Origin: UBA2334 sp049653005
GTDB lineage: Bacteria > Pseudomonadota > Gammaproteobacteria > Burkholderiales > Burkholderiaceae_C
Length of the DNA stretch: 64,000 bases
Assembly: GCA_049653005.1 (NCBI GenBank)
Contig: JBASFL010000066.1
Location: 42,640 to 106,639 of the forward strand
Direction: 5' to 3'
Position numbers and translations under genes: made by a program. The notes beneath the pieces are model-generated. The model saw only the letters and a list, made by a program, of their open reading frames with translations, was not told the origin of the DNA and did not search any database. Position 1 is the first letter of the stretch, and each line of letters starts with the position of its first letter. Below are positions 30,972-40,441 of the stretch, piece after piece.

Positions 30972-31056
30972 GCCGACGTGGTGAAATTGGTAGACACGCT
31001 ATCTTGAGGGGGTAGTGGCGAAAGCTGTGCGAGTTCGAGTCTCGCCGTCGGCACCA
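30972..31056 (+). tRNA. tRNA-Leu (anticodon GAG)
   Basis: 85 bases including an encoded 3' CCA. Acceptor arms GCCGACG and CGTCGGC, D-arm region GGTGAAATTGGTAGACAC, anticodon loop TTGAGGG with GAG at 34-36, a class II long variable arm (TAGTGGCGAAAGCT) and T-loop GTTCGAGTC. It reads CUC and CUU codons. It stands between secG and nuoA; a possible -10 element TACAAT is at 30913-30918 without a clear -35. Confidence 0.97.
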
Positions 31057-31104
31057 ATCTTGGGTAAACACTGTGCCATTCTGTGGCACCAGCGGATCCA
31101 TCCA

Positions 31105-31464
31105 ATGGAACTTGAACAATATCTCCCGGTTCTCTTGTTCATTTTGGTTGGTGTTGCCATTGGCATCATCCCCCAAGTCTTGGGATACATCTTGGGGCCC
31201 AACCGCCCGGACGCGGAGAAGAATTCTCCCTACGAGTGCGGTTTTGAGGCGTTTGAAGATGCCCGCATGAAGTTTGATGTGCGCTACTACTTGGTGGCCA
31301 TTCTCTTCATTCTTTTTGACTTGGAAATTGCCTTTCTGATTCCTTGGGCGGTGGCCTTTTCAGATATCGGGTTGACCGGTTTCTTGGCTGGAGTGGTTTT
31401 TTTGGCCATTTTGGTGGTGGGTTTTGCCTATGAATGGCAAAAAGGCGCCCTGGATTGGGAATGA
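31105..31464 (+). CDS. nuoA: NADH-quinone oxidoreductase subunit A
   Basis: 119 residues, three membrane helices; a small core subunit of the complex I membrane arm at the junction with the peripheral arm. The conserved loop YECGFEAFEDARMKFDVRYYLVAILFILFDLEIAFLIPWA identifies it (ECGF and FDLE motifs). Start ATG at 31105 lies 48 bp after the tRNA-Leu. First gene of the 14-gene nuo operon, which runs without a break to 45457. Confidence 0.97.
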   Translation: MELEQYLPVLLFILVGVAIGIIPQVLGYILGPNRPDAEKNSPYECGFEAFEDARMKFDVRYYLVAILFILFDLEIAFLIPWAVAFSDIGLTGFLAGVVFLAILVVGFAYEWQKGALDWE

Positions 31465-31479
31465 GGCACGGAGTGACCC

Positions 31480-31959
31480 ATGATTGAAGGCGTTTTCAAA
31501 GAAGGCTTTGCCACCACCAGCTACGACTCGGTGGTGAATTGGGCCAAAACAGGCTCTTTGTGGCCCATGACTTTTGGCTTGGCGTGTTGTGCTGTCGAAA
31601 TGATGCATGCCGCAACCGCGCGTTACGACTTGGCCAGGTTTGGTGCTGAAGTGTTTCGTGCCAGCCCCAGGCAGGCCGATCTGATGATCGTTGCCGGCAC
31701 TTTGTGCAACAAGATGGCGCCTGCTCTGCGCAAGGTGTATGACCAGATGGCTGAACCCCGTTGGGTGCTGTCAATGGGCTCATGTGCCAATGGTGGTGGT
31801 TATTACCATTACAGCTACTCCGTGGTTCGCGGTTGTGACCGCATCGTTCCGGTGGATGTGTACGTGCCAGGGTGTCCTCCCACGGCTGAGGCGCTTCTGT
31901 ATGGAATCATTCAGTTGCAGCAGAAGATTCGCCGCACCCACACCATTGCCCGCGCCTGA
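31480..31959 (+). CDS. nuoB: NADH-quinone oxidoreductase subunit B
   Basis: 159 residues. Holds the terminal [4Fe-4S] cluster N2 that passes electrons to quinone. Cluster cysteines are in LACCAVEMMH, GSCANGGG and VPGCPPTAEA. No transmembrane helix. Starts 15 bp after nuoA. Confidence 0.98.
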   Translation: MIEGVFKEGFATTSYDSVVNWAKTGSLWPMTFGLACCAVEMMHAATARYDLARFGAEVFRASPRQADLMIVAGTLCNKMAPALRKVYDQMAEPRWVLSMGSCANGGGYYHYSYSVVRGCDRIVPVDVYVPGCPPTAEALLYGIIQLQQKIRRTHTIARA

Positions 31960-31974
31960 TACTTCCAGCATCCC

Positions 31975-32580
31975 ATGACTGAACTAGCTGTTTCCCCCGT
32001 TGCTTTGAAAGCATCCTTGCAGACCGTGTTGGGCGATGATTGCAGTGTGTCTGTTGACCGTGGCGAAGTGACCTTGGTTGTGACATCTGCCCAGTACCTT
32101 TCCACCATGCAAGTGCTGAAAGAGCACGCGGCACTTCGATTTGAGCAATTGGTCGATCTGTGTGGGGTCGACTACCAAGAGCATGCATCGATGGGGGGGG
32201 TGTCAGGCCGGTTTGCGGCTGTGAGTCACCTGCTTTCGGTGTCCCTCAATCAGCGGTTGCGTGTGCGCGTTTTTGCATCAGACGACGATTTCCCGCGCGT
32301 TGATTCTGTCACGGCTTTGTGGGCTGCCGCTTCATGGTACGAGCGCGAAGCCTTCGACTTGTATGGCATCGTTTTTGATGGCCACGATGATCTTCGTCGC
32401 ATCCTGACGGATTACGGCTTCATTGGTCATCCGTTTCGCAAAGATTTTCCGTTGTCGGGTCATGTGGAGATGCGCTACGACGCAGACCGTCAGCGTGTGG
32501 TCTACGAACCGGTATCCATCGAGCCTCGGGAAATCACTCCGCGAATTGTGCGTGAAGACAACTACGGGGGGCTCCACTGA
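31975..32580 (+). CDS. nuoC: NADH-quinone oxidoreductase subunit C
   Basis: 201 residues, the 30-kDa subunit of the peripheral arm. The signature ASWYEREAFDLYGIVFDGHDDLRRILTDYGFIGHPFRKDFPL is in the C-terminal half. Separate from NuoD, as usual in betaproteobacteria (fused in E. coli). Starts 15 bp after nuoB. Confidence 0.97.
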   Translation: MTELAVSPVALKASLQTVLGDDCSVSVDRGEVTLVVTSAQYLSTMQVLKEHAALRFEQLVDLCGVDYQEHASMGGVSGRFAAVSHLLSVSLNQRLRVRVFASDDDFPRVDSVTALWAAASWYEREAFDLYGIVFDGHDDLRRILTDYGFIGHPFRKDFPLSGHVEMRYDADRQRVVYEPVSIEPREITPRIVREDNYGGLH

Positions 32581-32596
32581 GGCGTGGTTGACATTC

Positions 32597-33850
32597 ATGG
32601 CAGACATCAAAAATTACACCCTAAATTTCGGTCCTCAACACCCTGCGGCACACGGCGTACTGCGCCTGGTGTTGGAACTGGACGGCGAAGTGGTCCAACG
32701 CGCTGACCCGCACATCGGTTTGTTGCACCGTGCTACCGAGAAGCTGGCAGAGCACAAAACGTTCATTCAATCGCTGCCTTACATGGACCGGTTGGACTAC
32801 GTTTCCATGATGTGTAACGAGCATGCATACTGCTTGGCCATCGAAAAGTTGCTGGGTGTTGATGTGCCGCTGCGCGCGCAATACATCCGCGTGATGTTTT
32901 CTGAAATCACGAGATTGCTCAACCACTTGATGTGGTTGGGGTCACATGGCAATGACTGTGGCAGTTCAACCATTTTGATTTACGCGTTTCGAGAGCGTGA
33001 AGACTTGTTTGATATGTACGAGGCTGTTTCCGGTGCCCGTATGCATGCGGCCTATTTCCGTCCGGGTGGTGTGTACCGTGATCTTCCAGAATCGATGCCG
33101 CAGTACAAGGCTAACAAGATTCGGAATGCCCGCGCAATTTCTGCATTGAACGAAAATCGCCAAGGCTCTTTGCTGGATTTCATTGAAGACTTTACCCAGC
33201 GCTTCCCCACTTATTTGGCTGAGTACCACACGCTACTCACGGACAATCGAATTTGGAAGCAACGAACCGTGGGGATTGGCGTTGTTGAGGCAGATCGTGC
33301 ATTGAATTTGGGCATGACAGGTCCGATGCTTCGAGGTTCTGGCATCGCTTGGGATCTGAGAAAAAAGCAGCCTTACGATGTTTACAGCCAAATGGACTTT
33401 GACATCCCTGTGGGCAAAACCGGTGATTGTTACGATCGGTATCTGGTTCGCATGGAAGAGATGAATCAGTCCAATCGAATCATTGCGCAGTGCGTGCAGT
33501 GGTTGCGTGCAAATCCCGGGCCAGTGATCACATCCAATCACAAAGTGGCCCCTCCGGCGCGTGAGTCCATGAAGTCAAGCATGGAAGACTTGATTCACCA
33601 CTTCAAGCTTTTCACCGAGGGATTTCATGTGCCTTCAGGGGAGGCGTATGCCGCAGTGGAACATCCCAAAGGTGAGTTTGGTATTTACATGATCAGTGAT
33701 GGTGCGAATAAGCCTTACCGCATGAAAATTCGGGCGCCAGGCTTTGCGCATCTCGCCACCATGGATGAAATGGCCAGGGGTCATATGCTGGCCGACGCTG
33801 TTGCAATCATTGGAACCATGGACATTGTTTTCGGAGAGATTGACCGATGA
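32597..33850 (+). CDS. nuoD: NADH-quinone oxidoreductase subunit D
   Basis: 417 residues, the 49-kDa subunit forming the quinone site with NuoB. Motifs FGPQHPAAHGVLRLVLELDGE and HIGLLHRATEKL at the N-terminus and the C-terminal DIVFGEIDR are characteristic. ATG at 32597; an open frame further upstream lies inside nuoC. Overlaps nuoE by four bases. Confidence 0.98.
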   Translation: MADIKNYTLNFGPQHPAAHGVLRLVLELDGEVVQRADPHIGLLHRATEKLAEHKTFIQSLPYMDRLDYVSMMCNEHAYCLAIEKLLGVDVPLRAQYIRVMFSEITRLLNHLMWLGSHGNDCGSSTILIYAFREREDLFDMYEAVSGARMHAAYFRPGGVYRDLPESMPQYKANKIRNARAISALNENRQGSLLDFIEDFTQRFPTYLAEYHTLLTDNRIWKQRTVGIGVVEADRALNLGMTGPMLRGSGIAWDLRKKQPYDVYSQMDFDIPVGKTGDCYDRYLVRMEEMNQSNRIIAQCVQWLRANPGPVITSNHKVAPPARESMKSSMEDLIHHFKLFTEGFHVPSGEAYAAVEHPKGEFGIYMISDGANKPYRMKIRAPGFAHLATMDEMARGHMLADAVAIIGTMDIVFGEIDR

Positions 33851-34338
33851 TCTCGGATGCCATCAAAAACCGGTTTGCCCGCGAAACGGCAAAATACCCA
33901 GCGGATCAAAGGCAGTCAGCTGTGATGGCTTGTTTGGCCATTGTTCAGCAAGAACTGGGTAGTGTTTCATCCGACAGTGAGCGCGAAGTGGCCAGCTACC
34001 TGGGCATGCCTCCGATGGCCGTTCATGAAGTCACCACGTTTTACAACATGTACAACCAAGCACCTGTTGGGCGCTTCAAGCTCAATGTGTGTACAAATTT
34101 GCCCTGTCAACTCAGGGATGGACCCAAAGCCCTGACGCACTTGGAGAGTCGTCTGGGTATCAAGATGGGCGAAACAACACCTGACGGTCTTTTCACTCTG
34201 CAGCAAAGCGAGTGTTTGGGTGCGTGTGCCGATGCGCCAGTCATGTTGGTCAATGATCGCCATATGTGCAGCTTCATGTCTCACGACAAGCTTGACGGAC
34301 TGATTGCCCAATTGAAGGCCGCAGGGGTGACCGCATGA
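33847..34338 (+). CDS. nuoE: NADH-quinone oxidoreductase subunit E
   Basis: 163 residues, 24-kDa thioredoxin-like subunit of the NADH module. [2Fe-2S] ligands are in CTNLPC and CLGAC. Starts inside the nuoD stop (ATGA) and overlaps nuoF in the same way, suggesting translational coupling. Confidence 0.98.
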   Translation: MISDAIKNRFARETAKYPADQRQSAVMACLAIVQQELGSVSSDSEREVASYLGMPPMAVHEVTTFYNMYNQAPVGRFKLNVCTNLPCQLRDGPKALTHLESRLGIKMGETTPDGLFTLQQSECLGACADAPVMLVNDRHMCSFMSHDKLDGLIAQLKAAGVTA

Positions 34339-35687
34339 ATGTGAACAGTGTGCTTGAACAATATGCGGCCACTGGCGCGGAAACCTGTTTCCACGGTCGT
34401 CATATAACCCCCCAAATTTACCAAGGCCTCGATGGTGCTAACTGGCATTTGGCGGATTACCAGTCTCGCGGAGGCTATGAGGCGCTGAAAAGGATTTTGG
34501 GTGTCGATGGTGGCGGTGGTCTGACGCAAGATCAAGTGATTGCCACAGTCAAAGAATCTGCCTTGCGTGGTCGTGGTGGCGCTGGTTTTCCGACGGGTCT
34601 GAAGTGGAGTTTCATGCCCCGGCAGTTCCCGGGTCAGAAATACCTGGTCTGCAATTCAGATGAAGGTGAGCCAGGTACTTGCAAAGACCGCGACATATTG
34701 CAGTACAACCCCCATGTGGTGATCGAGGGGATGGCGATTGCTGCCTATGCAATGGGTATCAGTGTTGGTTACAACTATATCCACGGTGAGATATTTGCCA
34801 CCTATGACCGCTTCGAGGCCGCGCTTGAGGAAGCCAGGGTTGCCGGTTTGTTGGGGGACCATATTTTGGGCAGCGGGTTCAGTTTCCAGCTGCATGCCGC
34901 ACATGGCTTTGGAGCCTATATCTGCGGTGAAGAAACGGCCTTGTTGGAGTCTCTTGAGGGGAAAAAAGGCCAACCACGGTTCAAGCCACCCTTTCCCGCG
35001 AGTTTCGGTTTGTATGGCAAGCCCACCACAATCAACAACACCGAAACATTTGCGGCTGTGCCCTGGATCATTCGAAATGGCGGTCAGGCGTATTTGGAGT
35101 GCGGAAAGCCGAACAACGGTGGAACCAAGATTTTCTCCGTCAGCGGCGATGTACAACGCCCTGGCAACTACGAAGTTCCCATGGGTACGCCGTTTTCAAC
35201 GCTGTTGGAGTTGGCAGGTGGTGTCCGTGAAGGGCGCAAACTCAAAGCAGTGATTCCTGGTGGCTCGTCAATGCCTGTGTTGCCTGCGGACATCATGATG
35301 GCAACCAATATGGATTACGATTCCATATCCAAGGCCGGTTCAATGCTGGGGTCTGGTGCCGTGATTGTCATGGATGATTCTCGGTGCATGGTCAACAGTT
35401 TGTTGCGTTTGTCCTATTTTTATATGCATGAATCATGCGGCCAATGCACGCCTTGCCGCGAAGGCACTGGCTGGCTGTGGCGTTTGGTTGATCGTATCGA
35501 GCACGGACATGGGAAACCCAGTGATATCGACATGCTTGACTCCATATCAGACAACATCCAGGGGCGCACCATTTGTGCTTTGGGTGATGCTGCTGCAATG
35601 CCTGTCAAGGCCATGATCAAACATTTTCGGCACGAATTTGTGCACCACGTAGAACACAAGACCTGCATGGTCCCGACGCAAGCCTGA
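34335..35687 (+). CDS. nuoF: NADH-quinone oxidoreductase subunit F
   Basis: 450 residues, 51-kDa subunit: NADH oxidation with FMN and a [4Fe-4S] cluster. NADH/FMN site GRGGAGFPTGLKW and NSDEGEPGTCKDRD; cluster cysteines in ESCGQCTPCREGTGW and, further on, TICALGDAA. Length is normal. Confidence 0.98.
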   Translation: MNVNSVLEQYAATGAETCFHGRHITPQIYQGLDGANWHLADYQSRGGYEALKRILGVDGGGGLTQDQVIATVKESALRGRGGAGFPTGLKWSFMPRQFPGQKYLVCNSDEGEPGTCKDRDILQYNPHVVIEGMAIAAYAMGISVGYNYIHGEIFATYDRFEAALEEARVAGLLGDHILGSGFSFQLHAAHGFGAYICGEETALLESLEGKKGQPRFKPPFPASFGLYGKPTTINNTETFAAVPWIIRNGGQAYLECGKPNNGGTKIFSVSGDVQRPGNYEVPMGTPFSTLLELAGGVREGRKLKAVIPGGSSMPVLPADIMMATNMDYDSISKAGSMLGSGAVIVMDDSRCMVNSLLRLSYFYMHESCGQCTPCREGTGWLWRLVDRIEHGHGKPSDIDMLDSISDNIQGRTICALGDAAAMPVKAMIKHFRHEFVHHVEHKTCMVPTQA

Positions 35688-35699
35688 GGTCATTGCAAA

Positions 35700-37835
35700 A
35701 TGGTTGAAATCGAACTCGACGGCAAGAAAGTTGACATTGCCCCTGGCAGCATGATCATGCATGCGGCTGAAAAGGCTGGTACCTACATCCCGCACTTCTG
35801 CTATCACAAGAAATTGTCGATTGCTGCAAACTGTCGCATGTGTTTGGTCGACGTCGAAAAGGCCCCCAAACCCATGCCTGCCTGTGCAACGCCTGTGACG
35901 CAAGGCATGGTTGTCCGCACGAAAAGCGACAAGGCCATCAAAGCCCAGAAGTCGGTGATGGAGTTTCTGCTCATCAATCACCCATTGGACTGCCCCATTT
36001 GTGACCAAGGGGGTGAGTGCCAGTTGCAAGATTTGGCAGTTGGGTACGGTGGGACGGGTTCTCGATACGAAGAAGAAAAGCGCGTGGTTCCTCACAAAGA
36101 CGTGGGGCCGTTGATCTCCATGGAGGAAATGAGCCGGTGTATCCACTGCACACGCTGCGTGCGTTTTGGCCAAGAAGTGGCCGGGGCCATGGAGCTTGGC
36201 ATGTCGCACCGGGGTGAGCATGCGGAAATCGAAACATTTGTCGGGGCAACAGTCGATTCAGAGTTGTCAGGCAACATGATCGACATCTGCCCGGTGGGTG
36301 CTTTGACCAGCAAGCCTTTCCGATACAGCGCCCGAACTTGGGAAATGTCACGCCGCAAATCGGTGAGTCCCCATGATTCCACAGGCGCAAATTTGGTGGT
36401 ACACGTGAAAAACCACAAGGTGATGCGTGTTGTGCCGCTTGAGAATGAAGCGGTCAACGAATGTTGGATTGCGGACAGGGATCGCTTTTCTTATGAGTCG
36501 TTGAACGGGGACGATCGACTGACCCAGCCGATGCTTAAACAAGGCGGTGAATGGAAAACCGTTGATTGGCAAACCGCTCTTGAGTATGTGGCGAACGGTC
36601 TTAAGTCTGTCAAGTCGGCGCACGGAAACGCAGCGATTGGCACCTTGGCCAGTCCTCACAGCACCATTGAAGAATTGTTTTTGGCCACAAAGCTCGCCCA
36701 AGGCATGGGCTCCACCAACATAGACAGCCGTTTGCGGGCTGGCAGTGCGCTCAAAACCACAGGTGTCCGCTGGTTGGGGCGTTCAATTGAATCGCTTTCC
36801 AGCTTGGATCGCGCGATTGTGGTGGGGGCCAACTTGCGCAAAGACCATCCCCTGTTTGCACAGCGGTTGCGACAAGCTGCGCGAAAAGGGGCTCAAATTC
36901 ATTCAGTTGTTGAATGCGCTGACGACTGGGCAATGCCCTTGGCAACTCAATCGCATGCAGTGGTCACCCAATGGGCACAGGCCCTGGCCCAGCTCGCAAA
37001 GGCGATTTCAGAGCAAAACGGTTCAACGGCTCCCGTTGAAGTGAACACCAACGATCACTGGCGAGCCGTGGCAGCATCTTTGTTGACCGGTGACCAGAAG
37101 GCTGTGTTGTTGGGCAACGCCGTTGCCCATCACCAGAAAGTCAGCAGCTTGCTGGTTTTGGCCGACTGGATCGCTGCTCAAACCGGCGCGACTGTTGGGT
37201 TCCTGGGTGAGGCAGCAAACACGGTGGGCGCCCAATTGGCGGGCGCTGAGCCCGGTGCAAACGGATTGACCGCCCGGCAAATGGTTGAGTCCGGCAACCT
37301 CAAGGCCGTCGTGTTGTTGAACGTAGAACCTCGGCATGATGTTTGGGGTGGTGTTGCTGCCGAAAAGGCGGTTGCCAAGGCGGACTTGGTCGTCACCTTG
37401 AGCCCTTTCAAAACCAACCTCGATGTCAGCGATGTGCTGTTGCCTATCGCTCCATTCACAGAAACTTCAGGCTCATTTGTGAATGCCGAGGGCCGACTTC
37501 AGAGTTTCCACGCAGTTGTGAAACCGCTTGGAGATACCCGTCCAGGCTGGAAGGTGCTGCGTGCCTTGGGATCGATGTTGGGTGTGTCGGGTATGACCCA
37601 AGAGACCTCGCAAGAAGTGCTGGGTCATGCACTGCCAGGCGTTGCGACAGGGCAGTGTGTGCCTGCTGCGTTGTTGAGCAACACGTGCGTTGCCTCGATT
37701 GATTTGCAAGATGCTTCGGATGCGCCGTGCACCGCAAGCATTTACCAACTAGATGCTTTGGTGCGTCGCTCTCCCTCGCTGCAAAGCACTGCAGATGCTG
37801 TGCGTGCCAAGACAATTGAAGGAGCGGCGGCATGA
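35700..37835 (+). CDS. nuoG: NADH-quinone oxidoreductase subunit G
   Basis: 711 residues, 75-kDa subunit carrying the Fe-S wire. N-terminal ferredoxin domain (CYHKKLSIAANCRMCLVDV, CATPV), His-Cys [4Fe-4S] motif HPLDCPICDQGGECQLQD, then CIHCTRC and DICPVGALTSKPF. The rest is a molybdopterin-oxidoreductase-like domain without cofactor function. Shorter than the 900-residue E. coli form but usual for betaproteobacteria. Confidence 0.97.
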   Translation: MVEIELDGKKVDIAPGSMIMHAAEKAGTYIPHFCYHKKLSIAANCRMCLVDVEKAPKPMPACATPVTQGMVVRTKSDKAIKAQKSVMEFLLINHPLDCPICDQGGECQLQDLAVGYGGTGSRYEEEKRVVPHKDVGPLISMEEMSRCIHCTRCVRFGQEVAGAMELGMSHRGEHAEIETFVGATVDSELSGNMIDICPVGALTSKPFRYSARTWEMSRRKSVSPHDSTGANLVVHVKNHKVMRVVPLENEAVNECWIADRDRFSYESLNGDDRLTQPMLKQGGEWKTVDWQTALEYVANGLKSVKSAHGNAAIGTLASPHSTIEELFLATKLAQGMGSTNIDSRLRAGSALKTTGVRWLGRSIESLSSLDRAIVVGANLRKDHPLFAQRLRQAARKGAQIHSVVECADDWAMPLATQSHAVVTQWAQALAQLAKAISEQNGSTAPVEVNTNDHWRAVAASLLTGDQKAVLLGNAVAHHQKVSSLLVLADWIAAQTGATVGFLGEAANTVGAQLAGAEPGANGLTARQMVESGNLKAVVLLNVEPRHDVWGGVAAEKAVAKADLVVTLSPFKTNLDVSDVLLPIAPFTETSGSFVNAEGRLQSFHAVVKPLGDTRPGWKVLRALGSMLGVSGMTQETSQEVLGHALPGVATGQCVPAALLSNTCVASIDLQDASDAPCTASIYQLDALVRRSPSLQSTADAVRAKTIEGAAA

Positions 37836-38914
37836 TTGACGCCATCTATAACGCCGGGTTGGGTTTGAGCGCTGCTGGTTGGTGGACGACTGCGGTATGG
37901 CCAGTGCTTTGGACGCTGTTGAAAATTGTGGTCCTGCTGGCCCCGCTCATGGGAGCGGTGGCCTATTTGACGCTGTGGGAGCGCAAATTACTGGCTTGGA
38001 TGCAAGTCCGGTTGGGCCCCAACCGAGTGGGCCCTATGGGACTGTTGCAGCCCATCGCCGATGCGGTAAAGCTCCTGACCAAGGAAATCATTCAACCGTC
38101 TGCGGCGGCCAAAGGCTTGTTTGTCATGGGACCGATCATGGCGATCATGCCGGCACTGGCCGCATGGGTTGCTGTGCCGTTTGGTCCAGAAACTGTGCTG
38201 GCCAACGTGAATGCCGGCTTGTTGGTGATTTTGGCGATCACCTCCATTGAGGTTTATGGTGTCATCATCGCTGGCTGGGCGTCCAACTCAAAATACGCAT
38301 TTTTGGGTGCTCTCCGTGCATCGGCTCAAATGGTCAGCTACGAAATTGCCATTGGCTTCTGCTTCTTGGTGGTCGTGATGGTGTCGGGTAGCCTGAATTT
38401 GGTCGAAATTGTGGCGTCCCAGGGCAAGGGCATGGGTGCGACCATGGGTTTGACCTTCCTGTCATGGAATTGGTTGCCGCTGTTGCCCATTTTTGTGGTT
38501 TATGTGATTTCGGGTATTGCCGAAACCAACCGCCACCCTTTTGACGTGGTTGAAGGTGAAGCTGAAATTGTGGCTGGTCACATGGTCGAATACTCCGGTA
38601 TGGGTTTTGCTATTTTCTTCCTGGCGGAATACGCCAGCATGTGGTTGGTGTCCATTTTGGCTGTGCTGATGTTTTTGGGTGGTTGGCAGTCGCCCATCGA
38701 CAGTCAGGTTTTTAACTGGATTCCGGGGTGGATTTGGTTGGGTGCCAAAACTTTCTTTGTGGTGTCTTTGTTCTTGTGGGTTCGGGCGACTTTCCCTCGT
38801 TTTCGGTACGACCAGATCATGCGTTTGGGTTGGAAAATCTTTATTCCAGTGACATTGGTGTGGTTGTTGTTGGTGGGTGCTCTGATGCAGTCGCCATGGA
38901 ATATTTGGAAATAA
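37832..38914 (+). CDS. nuoH: NADH-quinone oxidoreductase subunit H
   Basis: 360 residues, about eight membrane helices; contributes to the quinone tunnel. Motifs WERKLLAWMQVRLGPNRVGPMGLLQPIADA and AETNRHPFDVVEGEAEIVAG are diagnostic. Overlaps nuoG by four bases. Confidence 0.98.
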   Translation: MIDAIYNAGLGLSAAGWWTTAVWPVLWTLLKIVVLLAPLMGAVAYLTLWERKLLAWMQVRLGPNRVGPMGLLQPIADAVKLLTKEIIQPSAAAKGLFVMGPIMAIMPALAAWVAVPFGPETVLANVNAGLLVILAITSIEVYGVIIAGWASNSKYAFLGALRASAQMVSYEIAIGFCFLVVVMVSGSLNLVEIVASQGKGMGATMGLTFLSWNWLPLLPIFVVYVISGIAETNRHPFDVVEGEAEIVAGHMVEYSGMGFAIFFLAEYASMWLVSILAVLMFLGGWQSPIDSQVFNWIPGWIWLGAKTFFVVSLFLWVRATFPRFRYDQIMRLGWKIFIPVTLVWLLLVGALMQSPWNIWK

Positions 38915-38928
38915 ACAGGCACACAGAC

Positions 38929-39438
38929 ATGGCTACAGCAGCGGTTGCACCGTTTTCATTCCGCGATTTTTTCAAGAGCTTCTTGCTGGTCGAGCTGCTC
39001 AAGGGCATGGCTCTGACTGGTCGCTATGCGTTCAAGCGAAAAGTCACCCTTCAGTTCCCTGAGGAAAAGACACCCCTTTCCCCTCGATTTCGGGGTTTGC
39101 ATGCACTGCGCCGTTATGAAAACGGCGAAGAGCGCTGTATTGCTTGCAAGTTGTGCGAAGCTGTGTGCCCCGCCATGGCCATCACCATAGAGTCCGATGT
39201 TCGCGCCGATGGCAGTCGACGGACGACCCGTTATGACATTGATTTGACGAAATGCATTTTTTGTGGATTTTGCGAAGAAAGTTGTCCTGTGGATTCGATT
39301 GTGGAAACGCATGTACTTGAGTACCACGGCGAAAAGCGAGGCGACTTGTATTTCACCAAAGACATGCTGTTGGCGGTCGGAGATCGCTACGAATCTGAGA
39401 TTTCGCAGGCTAAAGCCTTGGATGCCAAATACCGCTGA
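38929..39438 (+). CDS. nuoI: NADH-quinone oxidoreductase subunit I
   Basis: 169 residues, TYKY-type subunit with two [4Fe-4S] clusters bound by CIACKLCEAVCP and CIFCGFCEESCP. N-terminal amphipathic helix lies on the membrane. ATG at 38929 (MATAAVAPFSF); an upstream open frame lies within nuoH. Confidence 0.98.
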   Translation: MATAAVAPFSFRDFFKSFLLVELLKGMALTGRYAFKRKVTLQFPEEKTPLSPRFRGLHALRRYENGEERCIACKLCEAVCPAMAITIESDVRADGSRRTTRYDIDLTKCIFCGFCEESCPVDSIVETHVLEYHGEKRGDLYFTKDMLLAVGDRYESEISQAKALDAKYR

Positions 39439-39464
39439 ATGCGGCAGCTGACCAATACATTGCC

Positions 39465-40118
39465 ATGGACTACCAGACAGGCTTTTTTTACTTTTTTTCT
39501 GCCGTGCTGTTGTTTTCAGCGCTCAGAGTTGTGACTTCCAGCAACCCAGTGCATGCAGTGCTCTATCTGATGCTGGCTTTTTCTCAAGCTGCTGCGATCT
39601 GGTTGATTCTCAAAGCTGAGTTTCTTGGATTGACACTTGTGCTGGTGTACCTGGGTGCGGTGATGGTGTTGTTTTTGTTTGTGGTGATGATGTTGGATAT
39701 CCGACTCGACGCTGTGCGCAAAGGATTTTGGCGTCACGTTCCTTTGGCATTGGTGCTGGGTGGGTTGGTCGTGGCGGAATTGATTGCGGTGCTTTGGACA
39801 GGTTTCTCCAATATTCAATCACATGCCGCGGCCCCTGTTGTTGGTGGCGTCGCCCACAAATCCAACACCCATGAGCTGGGTGTATTGCTTTACACGCAGT
39901 ACCTGTACCCCATTCAAGCTGCCGCGGTGATTTTGTTGGTGGCAATGATCGCAGCGATCGCGTTGACCCTTCGTCATCGCAAAGACAGCAAGGCCATCAA
40001 CCCCAGTCAGCAGGTGCATGTCAATGCACGTGATCGACTGGTGGTTGTGAGTATGGGTGCCACATGTCAAGCCGATGACACAGTTTCATCTGTGAAAACT
40101 GAAGGAGCAAAGGCATGA
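39465..40118 (+). CDS. nuoJ: NADH-quinone oxidoreductase subunit J
   Basis: 217 residues, five predicted membrane helices; the segment LGLTLVLVYLGAVMVLFLFVVMMLD includes the glycine/pi-bulge region of helix 3. A polar C-terminal tail of about 45 residues extends beyond the last helix. Overlaps nuoK by four bases. Confidence 0.96.
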   Translation: MDYQTGFFYFFSAVLLFSALRVVTSSNPVHAVLYLMLAFSQAAAIWLILKAEFLGLTLVLVYLGAVMVLFLFVVMMLDIRLDAVRKGFWRHVPLALVLGGLVVAELIAVLWTGFSNIQSHAAAPVVGGVAHKSNTHELGVLLYTQYLYPIQAAAVILLVAMIAAIALTLRHRKDSKAINPSQQVHVNARDRLVVVSMGATCQADDTVSSVKTEGAKA

Positions 40119-40423
40119 GTTTGACCGTTGGGCACTTTCTGGCGCTGGGTGCCATTTTGTTTGCGTTGTCTGTGGTCGGGGTTTTTCTGAATAGAAAAAA
40201 TCTCATTGTTCTGTTGATGGCTATTGAGTTGATGCTGCTCGCCGTCAACATGAATTTTGTGGCTTTTTCCCATTATTTGGGCGATATGCACGGCCAGGTT
40301 TTCGTGTTTTTCATCCTCACGGTCGCGGCTGCAGAGTCTGCGATTGGGCTTGCAATTTTGGTTCTGCTGTTCCGAAACAAGTCTTCCATCAATGTCGACG
40401 AGCTCAATGAGCTCAAGGGCTGA
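40115..40423 (+). CDS. nuoK: NADH-quinone oxidoreductase subunit K
   Basis: 102 residues, three membrane helices. Conserved membrane glutamates lie in LLMAIELMLLAVNMNF and VAAAESAIGLA, part of the proton path. Confidence 0.97.
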   Translation: MSLTVGHFLALGAILFALSVVGVFLNRKNLIVLLMAIELMLLAVNMNFVAFSHYLGDMHGQVFVFFILTVAAAESAIGLAILVLLFRNKSSINVDELNELKG

Positions 40424-40441
40424 CCTCAGGACCAACTTAAC